This document shows positions 35,483 to 46,112 of a stretch of DNA of 64,000 nt, in pieces (position 1 is the first letter of the stretch; every line of letters starts with the position of its first letter). Position numbers and translations under genes: made by a program. The notes beneath the pieces were generated by a model. The model did not search any database. It had not been told where the DNA came from and saw nothing but the letters and a program-made list of their open reading frames with translations. The DNA comes from Roseburia sp. AM59-24XD (GTDB lineage: Bacteria; Bacillota; Clostridia; Lachnospirales; Lachnospiraceae): NCBI RefSeq assembly GCF_003478445.1, contig NZ_QUET01000006.1:62001-126000 (forward strand), given 5' to 3'.

Positions 35483-36317
35483 CTATGAAAGCATGCTTTT
35501 GCGGTACTCGTCTTTCCACTGAAATACCAGCTCAGCTGCCTGCTTCCGATAAGCTTCATCGCCCTGTTCCTTCATCCGCCGTATCCTTCGCACCACACGG
35601 CACTCTCTGCTGTCCACACTCTGTCTGAGTGCCTCCTCATACTGTGCCTCCATGAGGTCTGCTGTTCTCTTGTCACCCCAAGCTCCTGAATGCGTTTCTG
35701 ATATTCTTCAGTCCGCCCCGAAAGCTTGAGGCAGTAAAGACAGGATTCCAGTGCCTTCTGGTCATTGACATATTCGTAGGATTTCTGGAATGCCTGCGCC
35801 GCCTGGCGGTATTCTCCCATGCCTGCCGCCGCTGTTCCCAGCCGGTAATACAGATCTGCATACTCCCCGGACTGCGCATTTAACATATCCGGCTTTTCAG
35901 GATACGCTCATACTCCTGTCTTGCCCGCTCGAGACTGCCGCTTTTCAAATAGGTGTCCGCCTTGATCTTCTGTCTTCCCCTCATCGGCACATTCTGTGTC
36001 TGATCCATAATGACGATCAACTCATTGATCTCACTCTCCGTATAATAATCGCAGCTGCAGCACAGCGTAACAACAATATCCTTGAGATTATTGTGATCCT
36101 CCCGCATACGGTCAAGCTTATCGGCGGTCTCCTCCATGCCAAGCTCCCCTCGGATCCAGTCCGCGAACCCCCGGTCAAAGACCTCCTCCTGCATCATATA
36201 AATATTATTTCTAATGTAATAGCAGACCTCCTCGATGGAATACACCTTCGTCTTCGTCATCGGAAAACAGTAGGGATTCTTCGCAATGACACTGCTGCAT
36301 AATATTAACTTTCCCAT
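35483..36317 (-). CDS. TPR-like protein, two frameshifts
   Basis: Three open frames overlap in register. MGKLILCSSVIAKNPYCF starts at 36317 with GGAGG AATTTC upstream. A one-base deletion near 35885-35892 leads into MLNAQSGEYADLYYRLGTA. A second near 35672-35676 leads into TADLMEAQYEEALRQSV, ending DEYRKSMLS. Corrected length is 278 aa. The C-terminal half is TPR-like (ADLYYRLGTAAAGMGEYRQAAQAFQKS). It lies between the DUF5716 and coiled-coil genes. Family not recognised. Confidence 0.62.
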
Positions 36318-36330
36318 GAAATTCCTCCAA

Positions 36331-37599
36331 TCACAGACTGAGATAACGTTCCCAGATACGATTGCTGGACGGACAATACTCTCCAAAGCCATTATCCTTC
36401 AGCGTCACAATGCAGTGAGAAGCATCGGCAAATCGAAGCCTCAGCGTAAAACGCGTCATTTTATTTGGACGCTCGTCAAAGCCCTCCAGCGATAACAGAT
36501 GTACCGTTGTCTCTCTTCGAAGCACATTCTGTATCGTCAGCTGCAGCTCCTCCTCGTCATCCGTAATAAAATCCACACTGACATCTACATCCTTCCACGG
36601 AACTCCTGCTCTGACCAGAGGCAGTTCCTGCATTTTGGCATCCTTATAGACCCGCAGGGAAATGCCGGTGTGGATCATCTCCTGATCCAGAAACAGAAAA
36701 TCGCTCATCACACCTTCCCCGGCAAACTCCCTCGCCGCAATGCAGGCACCCTTTGTAAACAGATTTCCACCACGAAAAACACGTCTGCCGGTACACAGCT
36801 GGCTTAATGCGGTATTGGCCCATTCTCCCTGAAAACCCTCCCCGGTCACATAGATCGTGGAGATCATCTGCTTATGCATCTGTGTGTTGGCAAGATTGAC
36901 AAACGCATATTCCATCTTGAAGCTGCTGTCATGCTCCATCATATCCCAGTTCAAATTCTGGCTGAGATCGATCTTTTTGACGCCGACAATATACGGAATA
37001 TTTCTGCGGTCAATATGGATCTGCGAATAAAACAGACCGTCCCTGCCAAACTCAAACAACGCCACATCATTGAGCCACAGCTCTTTCTTCTGGCTGAGTG
37101 CATAATACATATAACTCTGCTGGTGCAGCTGAATCACATAGCGTTCCTCGCCGATCCCGATCCTGTTCAATGCCCCCTTGAGCGCATTCACCAGATTGTC
37201 CGTTTTATCGGACACTGAGATGACCAGCTTACGGATCGTCTCACTCGGAAAATATTCCTTCAGGCAGCTTAACAGCTTGACAAAAAAACGCACCAGTGCA
37301 TCGACCGGTTCAAGCTCCATATCTCCTGCCGTGACCTTGTTCTTCTCGGAGATCTGTTTTAACATGTCCCGAAAAAGGTACACCTCTTCGCGCTCTGCTG
37401 CCATCAGTGCCTCTGTTCCAAACAGCCACTCTTTCTTGACCGGCTGCCAGGATAAAACGGTTGGGCATTCATATTCTCTCTCTCTTCCAACCAGACGCCC
37501 TGCCGGTATCACCTTGTCAATATCCCGTCGATAGCAGGACAACTGTGTGAAATCATTACTCAGATCAACTCCTACCAGTAATTTTCTATCTTCGGTCAT
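36331..37599 (-). CDS. DUF5716 protein with Hsp70/actin-like ATPase fold
   Basis: 422 aa. Three segments match the layout of the ASKHA (Hsp70/actin) nucleotide site: LLVGVDLSNDFTQLS (7-21, phosphate 1, with YECPTVLSWQ...LFGTEA after it), DVALFEFGRDGLFYSQIHID (178-197, phosphate 2) and STIYVTGEGFQGEWANT (247-263, adenosine motif). Glycines of the phosphate motifs are partly replaced, so it may be a non-hydrolysing relative. Its start overlaps the end of the DUF5717 gene by 14 bases, and the pair probably acts together. The DUF number is from memory; the fold assignment is inference from motif order. Confidence 0.65.
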   Translation of the reverse strand: MTEDRKLLVGVDLSNDFTQLSCYRRDIDKVIPAGRLVGREREYECPTVLSWQPVKKEWLFGTEALMAAEREEVYLFRDMLKQISEKNKVTAGDMELEPVDALVRFFVKLLSCLKEYFPSETIRKLVISVSDKTDNLVNALKGALNRIGIGEERYVIQLHQQSYMYYALSQKKELWLNDVALFEFGRDGLFYSQIHIDRRNIPYIVGVKKIDLSQNLNWDMMEHDSSFKMEYAFVNLANTQMHKQMISTIYVTGEGFQGEWANTALSQLCTGRRVFRGGNLFTKGACIAAREFAGEGVMSDFLFLDQEMIHTGISLRVYKDAKMQELPLVRAGVPWKDVDVSVDFITDDEEELQLTIQNVLRRETTVHLLSLEGFDERPNKMTRFTLRLRFADASHCIVTLKDNGFGEYCPSSNRIWERYLSL

Positions 37600-40500
37600 T
37601 TATTCCTCTGCCTCCATCATCCGGTTTCATCAATAGCTTTACGATCGCCCGTTTCTCTGCATACTCCTGCATCAGATCCAACAGTTCCTCATCTCCGGTA
37701 TTCTGTCTGGAAAGCATATTGTTTAACATACGGTAACCATTGATGCCTTCCTCTTCACCCATCTGATCCACATAATTTAAGCAGACAGGCTCCGTGCATT
37801 TCTCGTTGCCGTCCTCATCAATCTCCAGCACCTGATACTCTACTGTCTCATCCTGAAACAGGATAAAGCCGCGGACACGGATTCCTTCAAACACATCCGG
37901 CATCACCTCCGTCACCGTCGGCTGATGCTGTCCGTCCACAATATAGGTGTACCGGATTTTCACCTCATGCGCCGGATCTGCCGTATATTCTACATACTGC
38001 TCCTTTAGCAGGGTATCCGGCAGGACAAGCTTATCCTTAAACTTCTGAAAATAAGGAAGAATAATATTCTTTTCGTAGAGCTGATGCAGATTGTAATCCA
38101 CAAACACAGCCTCCGAGCCGGCAAGCATACCATGATCCGACAAATGCTTCAGCACTGCCAGCAGACACGGCCGGTTCTCCTCGACCTGCACATGTTGGTA
38201 GAAGGAAGCGAAAATCTCCTCCGGCAGCGTTTCTCCTTGCACCAGATAGCGATATGCCGCTCTCTTCAAAAAAGCACGGATCAGCTCCTGTTAAAACCGT
38301 TCTCCTCATAGGAAAAGAATACCTGATACGCCTCCGGAACCATCTGATCCGTAAATAGGATCTGTGCCAGAAGTCTCTCTGACAATATCTGGATATCAAT
38401 CCCGAACTCCCGGCAGGCATTCCAGATCTGCACCATCTCCGGAATCGTCCCGCTGTAATGATCGCACAGATACATCAATACCGGCTTGTCAAATTCTCCG
38501 GCACGAAAAATGTACCACGCAAGCTTCGTGAGTGTGACATCCTCACCGGCACCGACAAAGGCATGACCGGCGATCTTGAGCACACGTTTCGGATCCATAC
38601 CTTCCCAGCCAAACATCATAAGACCTTCCATGCCTTTTTCATACTTATGACGCACCGCACAATACTCGATAAATTTGCCACGGTCTCTCGACAGAACCTG
38701 TTCCCAGTCCATATGCTCCAGTTCCCGGTCCAGAAGCTCCCCCTGAAAATTATCAAAATAATATTGCATTTGTATGGCAAACAGGGATCTCTTCCATTCC
38801 GGTTCCAGCCCCGCAATCCCAAGGATCCGTCTGCGCATTCCGGCAATATCCTCTCCGGTGCGGTTTTCACTGACCGCTTTTTCGTACAGATGCAGGAGCA
38901 CACGCACATTATCTCCGACATACGGAAGGCATTTTACGATCAAATGATCCAGATGCACCATGCGGTGTACCGTATAACCGATCGAGGAGGAATAACGCCT
39001 TCCAAGCCGATCCGTCAGGAATATCTGCGGCTGTGCCGTAAACACCGCGATCATCGCTCTGCCATTGACAAAGGCAGCCGTCTCCTCCTGCTGAAGCTGG
39101 CGATGACGTACAACGACGCCTGCGATATGCGGATCATCACAGCGGATCTCTCTGGCAAAAAGAATTGCCGGTAATGCAGCAGCAAGCTGCTCATCCACAT
39201 CCTCCTCGCCGATAAATTCCTCATAGATCACCGCCAGATGATCATTGAGCCTTCCCTGCAAAAGCTGCTCTCTGGCAAACTTTTTCATCGTATCGCAATA
39301 GTGATCGTAGGTCGACTTATCGCGGTCCTTATGGCGGATCACATAGGCATAAAGCATCGCCTTCTTAGTCGCATTCAGTTGATTATTATAAGAAAAATAA
39401 AGCAATATGCGGTTCGGAAGCACCATATCCGGCGTCTCCTGAAGTGCATAAATATAATTTTCATAAAGATCGGTGATCTTTAAGTTGTGTTCGATTCCCA
39501 GAAGGTACCATTTGACATTCTCCGCAGATGCTCTGCGCTCCCGCATCAGAAGCTGGCAGATCATCGTCAGCAGATCATCCGATGGCTGCTCCTCATACAT
39601 CCGGTACATATCCTGCAGCATGACCCCGGAGAAATCTCTCGTCCGGCTGATCAGATAGGCATAGCGGAACTTTAATTCTTCCTCCAGCATACGGTTTGCA
39701 AGTCCCCAGTGAAATACCTGCGCCCTGGCATCGGACAACTCCAGTACAAGCTCCGGCGTACTGTTATAAAGACGGCACAGCTCCAGATACATCAGCGGAC
39801 TGTGGCAGCCTGCCTCTATCTGCTCTAACACCGCCTCCTGCCGCTTCACGGAAATCTGATACCGTTCATCCATCTGCAATAAAAACCACAGGATCAACCA
39901 ATGATGGGACTGCGTCCGATAGCATTCCCGGATCTGTTCCAGCGCCCCTGCTCTTTGTGCCGCCTCCGGCTTCCACAGATACATCAGATAATAATAAGAA
40001 CAGTATAAGAGCGGCTCCTGATTTCGGATTTCTATAAGATTTCCCTCTAACTGGGACATTTCCAGATGAAAGATTTCCTCCATGCCGTTAAGAAGTGCCA
40101 GATGGATCCGAAACACTCTGGCAAGCCAGCCGTATTTATCTCTGTCATGCTCCGGCTGATCCTGCTCAGACTGAGCAAGGCTGCCGACATTCTTTTCGAC
40201 GGATGTGGCATAATCCTTTTCGGATAATTTTCCTGCCTGATAATAGACAAAGCTTTGATACAGGCTGCTGACCGCCTTCTGCTGCGTAATCTTCTCTCTG
40301 CGCTCCTCGTCCGACATGCAGTACCGGCGTGCGATCACCCTGATCTCCAGCGTCTGTCGGGCACTGCTGATCGTGATGCGCGCAAAATTGTGTCCGATCG
40401 ACATGCAATCCGGATTGATCACAAACGGCAGCTCATAGACGTCCCCGGCAAAGTCTGTCGTACGGACACAGGAACGGTCAAAACGCACAAATGCCGCATC

Positions 40501-41187
40501 CGACTTTACCTCATATTCACCGTAACCCCAGGTGTCCCTGCGAAGTACAAGCTTGTCCGCAAATACTTTCTCGCAGTTCGGGTACTGCAGCTCCCTCTTC
40601 TCCACCGTAAGCTGTACCGGTGTTTTCTTATGCGCAGCGATCAGAAACTCCTCTAATGCCATGCTTTTGTCGTTGCCCTTCATGAGACCGTGGTAGCGCT
40701 CCAGATATGTCTCCTTATTCTGCAGAAAGATCCTTGCAAAGGACGGACTCTGAAAAAGGCGGAGTGCCTCCACATAATGGCTGCGCACCAGCTCCGTAAA
40801 CTGATTCAGATCGCGGATACGCCCCGCAGAGGTATCACATGCAGGTACGGCAACGTTCACGGTAAATGCAAGCTCTGCCACGCCGCAGTCCGAAAGGATG
40901 CGGATCCTTCCGTGGATCACATCTCCCGGCTCACAACAGGTTCCCCGGAAGGCGAAAGAGATTTCATTGTCCGTCCCCTGAAATGCTTCCTTTTCCAGTA
41001 TCATACTTCCACAATCCGTGCAGACGATCCCCTTCATGCTGCGTCCCGCACTATTGGAAACCCGGAAGCTTCCCTGCGCGATCTCACCGGCATCCACAGA
41101 CACAGAAAGTGCAGAAGGCGTCATAATCACCTCCGGCATATGATATTCAAATATTCCCTTTGCATACTGATCGATCTTCTCTTTCAT
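37586..41187 (-). CDS. DUF5717 giant protein with N-terminal beta-sandwich and helical solenoid, frameshifted
   Basis: About 1200 aa after restoring one base missing near 38284-38288, which joins YEENGFNR to ELIRAFLKRAAYRYLVQGET. The first about 115 residues look like an Ig-like beta sandwich (TPSALSVSVDAGEIAQGSF, GRIRILSDCGVAELAFTVNV), with a second one at about 190-290. The middle is a long alpha-helical, TPR-like solenoid (LLYCSYYYLMYLW, ALQETPDMVLPNRILLYFSY). There is no signal peptide, so it is presumably cytosolic. It heads a four-gene operon. The DUF name is from memory; function unknown. Confidence 0.68.
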
Positions 41188-41231
41188 GCTGCCTCCCGTA
41201 GCTTACTTGCATACCAAGCATAATTATAAAA

Positions 41232-41261
41232 ATTATACCATTTTGGCAGGGAGCATTTCAA
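41232..41261 (-). promoter_or_regulatory. Promoter of the DUF5717 operon
   Basis: TTGAAA (41261-41256), 18 bases, TATAAT (41237-41232), located 45 bases upstream of the ATG at 41187. Confidence 0.7.
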
Positions 41262-41283
41262 GGGTAATGTCTTGAAAAAGGAC

Positions 41284-41312
41284 AAAAAGGTCTCCGGCTG
41301 CTGCCGAAGACC
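41284..41312 (-). terminator. Terminator of rfbC
   Basis: On the minus strand GGTCTTCGGC-agca-GCCGGAGACC (one wobble) is followed by TTTTT, 86 bases after the rfbC stop and upstream of the DUF5717 promoter. Confidence 0.78.
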
Positions 41313-41397
41313 CTGATGATACAAGCTATAAAATTGTGTTGCGATACGGATGCAATCATATGCATCATTCCATATCCGAAAAACATCGTCCGAGGGA

Positions 41398-41961
41398 TCA
41401 ATAATCTAATGCGATATCCTCTGAAAATACCGGATGCTTTCCATCCTTCTCGGAAATATTCGGAACGACTCCCTCCGGAATCGGCCACTCTACACCGATC
41501 GTCTCATCATTCCACATAATGCCTGCCTCGGAAGAAGGATCATAAAAGTCCGTACACTTATATGCAAACTCTGCTGTATCAGACAATACATAGAAGCCGT
41601 GAGCAAAGCCTTCCGGAATATAGAACATGTTCTTCTTCTCTGCGGTCAGTGTCACACCGAACCACTTGCCGTATGTCTTGGAGCCGCGACGGATATCCAC
41701 TGCCACATCAAAAACCTCACCGCTGAGCACACGGACCAGCTTGCCCTGTGTATGGTTCTTCTGATAATGAAGACCACGAAGCACGCCCTTTGTTGAGCTG
41801 GACTGATTGTCCTGTACAAATACCATATCAAGACCAGCTTCCTTAAATGCATTGTAATTATATGTCTCCATGAAGTATCCGCGGTTATCACCAAATACCT
41901 TTGGCTGGATCAGATAAAGACCCTCGATCTCACCGCATTTTTCAAATGTAAAATTCCCCAT
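41398..41961 (-). CDS. rfbC: dTDP-4-dehydrorhamnose 3,5-epimerase
   Basis: 187 aa RmlC-type cupin epimerase in dTDP-L-rhamnose synthesis. Conserved: QDNQSSSTKGVLRGLHYQ with the catalytic His, GEVFDVAVDIRRGS, and IPEGFAHGFYVLSDTAEFAYKCTDFY. ATG at 41961 with AAAGG upstream; an in-frame GTG three codons earlier is less likely. The other rml genes are not adjacent. It probably supplies rhamnose for surface polysaccharide. Confidence 0.95.
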   Translation of the reverse strand: MGNFTFEKCGEIEGLYLIQPKVFGDNRGYFMETYNYNAFKEAGLDMVFVQDNQSSSTKGVLRGLHYQKNHTQGKLVRVLSGEVFDVAVDIRRGSKTYGKWFGVTLTAEKKNMFYIPEGFAHGFYVLSDTAEFAYKCTDFYDPSSEAGIMWNDETIGVEWPIPEGVVPNISEKDGKHPVFSEDIALDY

Positions 41962-42021
41962 TGTTCTCACCTTTCTTGGTTTTCTCTTGTTTTTCTGTGG
42001 CTCATTATACCACTACGGCAC

Positions 42022-42858
42022 TTACTTCGCAAATAATTTTTTCCTCTTCGCCTTTTTTCGTTCTTTTCGCCGCTCCCTGTGGCAAAACTGCGTCACATCC
42101 CCCGTATTTTCCTGTGCGGCTGCAATCTCCTTCGCCGCCATTGAAGCATCCCCGTTTTCAGGCTGCATCTGTCCGCCGGAAACGTTTTCTTCCTGTTCCC
42201 CCTTGACCTGCTGTAAAATTTCCTTCAGAAGATGAATCTGTTTTTCCTGCAATTCCTCCTTCTGCATCAGAAGATAATTCATCTCCTTCTGCATCCGCAC
42301 GGAAACCTCCTCACAGATCCGCCGTTCGGACTCCCTGCCGACCTCCTCGACCGAGGACCGGATCATCTGGCGAAGCATTGTCTCAAACTGGCGAAGACGC
42401 TCTAATGAAGCCGCCTGCGTCTGTCCATAACGGCTCTGCACCGGCTCCTTCTCCCGGCTCTGCTCCAGTTCATAGCTTTTCTCCTGCCATGTTTTCTGCC
42501 GCTTCTCATAACGGTCCCTGGCATGTTCGATCGAGGTGACGGATCCTCTGGCATGCTCCATTGCCTCCCGAAGCACCTCCCCATTCAGCTCCTCCCGAAG
42601 CTGATACAGCATCTGCGGATCCATATTCTCCACCCGTTCCAGATCCGGCAGAAGCTTTTTGATCGCCTTAAGCTGAAAACCCTGCTCCTTTAAATCCTTC
42701 ACAGTCCGTAACAGTTTGATCTCCGAATCCCTGTAAAAGCGATGTCCGAGTTCATTGCGCGGGATCGGCAGTTCCAGTTCCTCCTCCCAGTACCGCAGAA
42801 CGTGATTTTCCACCTCCAGCATTTTTGATGCATCCGATATCATATATCCCTTTTCCAT
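42022..42858 (-). CDS. MerR-like HTH protein with long coiled coil
   Basis: 278 aa from the ATG at 42858 (GGAGG six bases upstream). The N-terminal MerR-type winged helix (MISDASKMLEVENHVLRYWEEELELPIPRNELGHRFY...IKLLRTVKDLKEQGFQLKAIK) is followed by long glutamate/glutamine-rich coiled coils. The C-terminus is extremely basic (HRERRKERKKAKRKKLFAK). No effector-binding domain is present. It is probably a DNA-binding regulator or chromosome-organising factor. It lies 20 bases after the membrane protein gene, so the two are co-transcribed. Confidence 0.78.
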   Translation of the reverse strand: MEKGYMISDASKMLEVENHVLRYWEEELELPIPRNELGHRFYRDSEIKLLRTVKDLKEQGFQLKAIKKLLPDLERVENMDPQMLYQLREELNGEVLREAMEHARGSVTSIEHARDRYEKRQKTWQEKSYELEQSREKEPVQSRYGQTQAASLERLRQFETMLRQMIRSSVEEVGRESERRICEEVSVRMQKEMNYLLMQKEELQEKQIHLLKEILQQVKGEQEENVSGGQMQPENGDASMAAKEIAAAQENTGDVTQFCHRERRKERKKAKRKKLFAK

Positions 42859-42878
42859 GTCCATCCTCCATTTTCATT

Positions 42879-43679
42879 CTACATATATTCTTCTAATATC
42901 TCCTCAAACAGCCGCGCCTTTTCCGCCGCTGTCTGTTCGGATAATGCATTCTGTTTTCCGGCGATATCCCGGTCAAGCTTCATTTCCTCCCGGAAGGTTT
43001 CCAAAAGCTCCTTTAACTGATTGAGTGCGGAAAGCTTTGCCGCAGCCCCCTCGCCGTTTCCTTCCTCCAGAGCCGCAGCGGTGGCGGCAGCATCCTGCGT
43101 ATCCTCAAAATATTCCCTGCGATACTGCTTCGTTGCCTCCTGATTGAAATATTCGTTTTCCAGACGAGCCCTCATTGTATTTTCCATGTAATCGATCAAC
43201 TGGATCCGGAACACCCGCAGACATTTGTGGGTATCAAAAAACAGCTCCGATGCTCCCTGCACGCACAAAAGCAGGAGACTCACAAGCCCCGTCACCCAGA
43301 ACCATTCTGCCGTCATCCCATAATATCCCGCCAGAAAACAGGAAAGCCCCGTTCCCGCCAGAAGCAGACCCGAAAAATAGTAGCCGGTGTTTTCCCAGGT
43401 CTGCAGGGAAAGCCCCAAAAACCGGTAATGATACAGGTAACGGTCCACAAAATTCTCCACATTATGTACACTGATATGCAGCTTATAATACGCTTCAAAC
43501 TTTGACATCATTGCTTTCATCCAACGGTTTCTCGTTGTCCCCATCTGATTGGAATCCCATAGCAGCTTATGAAACATTCCGTAGCTTACTGCCTTCATCA
43601 GAACCGCAAATGCACAGATTCCCATCAGAACAAATAACACATTGTAATTTTCCAGTTGTGCCTTCATATCCATCCTCAT
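42879..43679 (-). CDS. Membrane protein with C-terminal coiled coil
   Basis: 266 aa from the ATG at 43679 (GGGAGG AAAGA upstream). Three hydrophobic segments are seen: VLFVLMGICAFAVLMKAV, YYFSGLLLAGTGLSCFLAGYYG and EWFWVTGLVSLLLLCVQ. A cytosolic C-terminal alanine/glutamate-rich coiled coil follows (AAATAAALEEGNGEGAAAKLSALNQLKELLETF). Family not recognised. Co-transcription with the MerR-like gene suggests the membrane protein and the regulator work together. Confidence 0.65.
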   Translation of the reverse strand: MRMDMKAQLENYNVLFVLMGICAFAVLMKAVSYGMFHKLLWDSNQMGTTRNRWMKAMMSKFEAYYKLHISVHNVENFVDRYLYHYRFLGLSLQTWENTGYYFSGLLLAGTGLSCFLAGYYGMTAEWFWVTGLVSLLLLCVQGASELFFDTHKCLRVFRIQLIDYMENTMRARLENEYFNQEATKQYRREYFEDTQDAAATAAALEEGNGEGAAAKLSALNQLKELLETFREEMKLDRDIAGKQNALSEQTAAEKARLFEEILEEYM

Positions 43680-43981
43680 TCTTTCCTCCCTTTTTCTCGA
43701 TGAAATAACCAGCTTCACCCGCCTGTCACAAAAAATAATTTACGGTATTTTCTTTAACAGGAGATTCAAACTGTTTCTTTCATGATAGCGGCAGGAGACG
43801 GTTCTGAACAGACGGCATCGCTTGTCATTTTCATGTTTCTTTCGACAAAATGTGATTCCGACATCTTTTTTTCATGTTTCTATGGTAAAATGTATAATAT
43901 AGAGATTGTGGAAATTGCCCGGCAATGGAGCAATCCGTAACATCACTTGGAATATCATATTTTACAGAAAGGGGGCTCTTT

Positions 43982-46087
43982 TTGAAAAAACATACCATTA
44001 CCGCGGTCCTTATAACCGTCGCCCTTACCGTATCCGGCTTTAACTGCGTTCCTTACACACAGGCATCGGATACCTCCACACTGTCGATCATCCGCCGCAT
44101 TGATACCAAAGGCACCGGCGGGCTGATCCACTCCCGATACATTGACGAAGACGGCGAAGAGGTTTCTATCGAGACACACTCCTCCAAAACCGGTTCCCGC
44201 CGAAGGGCTGCCGCACTCCCGTCAAGCTATGACTCCCGCGAGTACGATCTTGTCACACCGATCCGGAATCAGGGCGTCACCGGAAGCTGCTGGTCCTTTG
44301 CAGCTATCAAGGCACTGGAATCCGACAGCATCCGTCAAGCGCTCGTCTCCCTGAATACTGCAGACTTTTCCGAGAGCCATCTGGTCTGGTATGCTTATGA
44401 TCCTCTGTCCGATATTACGGACAGTCTTTACGGCGACTGTCTGACTGACTCCTCAGATCCGGACAGCTATTATAATCTCGGCGGTAACGCTTATATTGCC
44501 AGCTTCATATTAGCGAACTGGTGGGGTGTGGTATCCGAAAGTGCCGCTCCGTTTTCCGCAGGAAGCTCACAGGAATTAAAGCAGATGGTCAGCGATATGT
44601 CCCAAAAACCGGACACATTTCGTACGCAGTCCGAGCTTCATCTGAAGGAAGTAAATTTCTATGATACCGATGATATTGCCGGCATCAAGAAAGCTGTCAT
44701 GGAGCATGGTTCCGTTGATATCTCTCTTTATTTTGACAGCTCCAATATGTACCATGATGACACCGTCACCTCTGCCTACGAGCACAAACGTACCGCAGAT
44801 GACGCCAACCACTGCGTCACGATCATCGGATGGGATGACATCTTTAATCAGTACTCCCGCGAGGCTCCGGGCAAGGGAGCATGGCTGATCGCCGGAAGCT
44901 ACGGCGAGAATTACAAGTACAGCACCAATGGCTATTACTGGGTATCCTACTATGATACTTCTCTGTGCGAGGCATGTACCTTCGAGGCAGAACCGGCAGA
45001 CCGTTATGATACGAATTTCCAGTATGACGGCATTGGCTGGGGCAATATGTTTTATGATTCCTCAGATATTTCCTTTGCAAATATATTCACGAATGATACC
45101 GACAATGCCTGCAGCATCGGTGCCGCCGGTTTCTACACCTATACCGATGATCAGCCGTATCAGATTCAGGTATACCGCCATATCACCGGCACCCGCCCGA
45201 CAAGCGGCACACTGATCTCGCAGTGTACCACTTCCGGGACAGCAAAGCATGCCGGTTACCATACGGTTTCTCTGACCACTCCTGCTGCGATTGCCACCGG
45301 CGAGAGCTTCTCACTGGTCATGACCTATTATGCGGGAAACGGTAATCAGGTCTATGTTCCGATCGAGGGATCCAACGATTCCTCCACTCTTGCCACATAT
45401 CACAGCAGCACAGGACAGAGCTTTCTGTACACAGACGGAAAATGGATGGACAATACATCCTGCACGATCGGACACAAAACCTACAATATGAATAATGTCT
45501 GTTTGAAAGCACTGGGAAACAAGATCTCCGGAACGGAATATGATGCCGTGGATAATTGGAAAAACACAGAGGCTCCATCCTCTGCTTCACCATCAGCCAC
45601 TCCTGCTCAGACCGGTTCGGCTGCGCCGGTGCCTTCCGCCGTTTCCTCCCCCGATCCGGCAGCATCACACACCCCGGCAATATCACGTACCCCGGCAGTA
45701 TCACCTGCCCCGGCCGCTTCATCGTCAGCAGCTCCGTCCGGTTCCGCTTCAACATCACCTTCTTCTTCATCCGCTCCGTCTGATCCATCCGTCTCTGACA
45801 CACAGACGAGTGCCAAAAGCGGAACAGTAACGGTGAAACTGAAGAAGAAAACCATCCGGATCAAAAAGGGACGTTCTAAAAAGCTGCCGATCATCGTAAC
45901 CCCTTCCGGTTCATACCGGAAGCTGACCTTTCAGAGCAAAAACAAACGGATCGCATCCGTCAACAAGAAGGGAAAAGTTAAAGCAAAGAAAAAGGGAACA
46001 ACAAAGATTACGATCCGGCTTCCGAACGGCAAAAAGAAAACGATTAAGGTGATTGTCATGCGTGCGGCGCGCAAAAAGGCAAAGTGA
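43982..46087 (+). CDS. Secreted papain-like (C1A) cysteine protease with C-terminal Ig-like domain
   Basis: About 701 aa. The start is taken as TTG at 43982, giving the signal peptide MKKHTITAVLITVALTVSGF; AAAGGGGG lies six bases upstream, while the earlier ATG at 43925 has no ribosome binding site. The protease domain begins LPSSYDSREYDLVTPIRNQG with catalytic Cys in GSCWSFA, His in DANHCVTIIGWDD and Asn region GSYGENYKYSTNGYYWVSYYD. A 100-residue Pro/Ser/Ala linker leads to a lysine-rich BIG2-like domain (GRSKKLPIIVTPSGSYRKLTF, then KGTTKITIRLPNGKKKTI). Probably degrades dietary or host protein. TATAAT at 43893 may be its -10 box. Confidence 0.85.
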   Translation: MKKHTITAVLITVALTVSGFNCVPYTQASDTSTLSIIRRIDTKGTGGLIHSRYIDEDGEEVSIETHSSKTGSRRRAAALPSSYDSREYDLVTPIRNQGVTGSCWSFAAIKALESDSIRQALVSLNTADFSESHLVWYAYDPLSDITDSLYGDCLTDSSDPDSYYNLGGNAYIASFILANWWGVVSESAAPFSAGSSQELKQMVSDMSQKPDTFRTQSELHLKEVNFYDTDDIAGIKKAVMEHGSVDISLYFDSSNMYHDDTVTSAYEHKRTADDANHCVTIIGWDDIFNQYSREAPGKGAWLIAGSYGENYKYSTNGYYWVSYYDTSLCEACTFEAEPADRYDTNFQYDGIGWGNMFYDSSDISFANIFTNDTDNACSIGAAGFYTYTDDQPYQIQVYRHITGTRPTSGTLISQCTTSGTAKHAGYHTVSLTTPAAIATGESFSLVMTYYAGNGNQVYVPIEGSNDSSTLATYHSSTGQSFLYTDGKWMDNTSCTIGHKTYNMNNVCLKALGNKISGTEYDAVDNWKNTEAPSSASPSATPAQTGSAAPVPSAVSSPDPAASHTPAISRTPAVSPAPAASSSAAPSGSASTSPSSSSAPSDPSVSDTQTSAKSGTVTVKLKKKTIRIKKGRSKKLPIIVTPSGSYRKLTFQSKNKRIASVNKKGKVKAKKKGTTKITIRLPNGKKKTIKVIVMRAARKKAK

Positions 46088-46112
46088 TAACACCTTCCTA
46101 ATACGGTAAGAA

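Noticed and set aside
40047-40656. Several 67-133 aa frames inside the DUF5717 gene
   Set aside because: They are in other frames of one continuous long coding sequence and have no start signals.
45540-45894. Open frames opposite and in other frames of the protease linker
   Set aside because: They arise from the low-complexity Pro/Ser/Ala codons of the linker.
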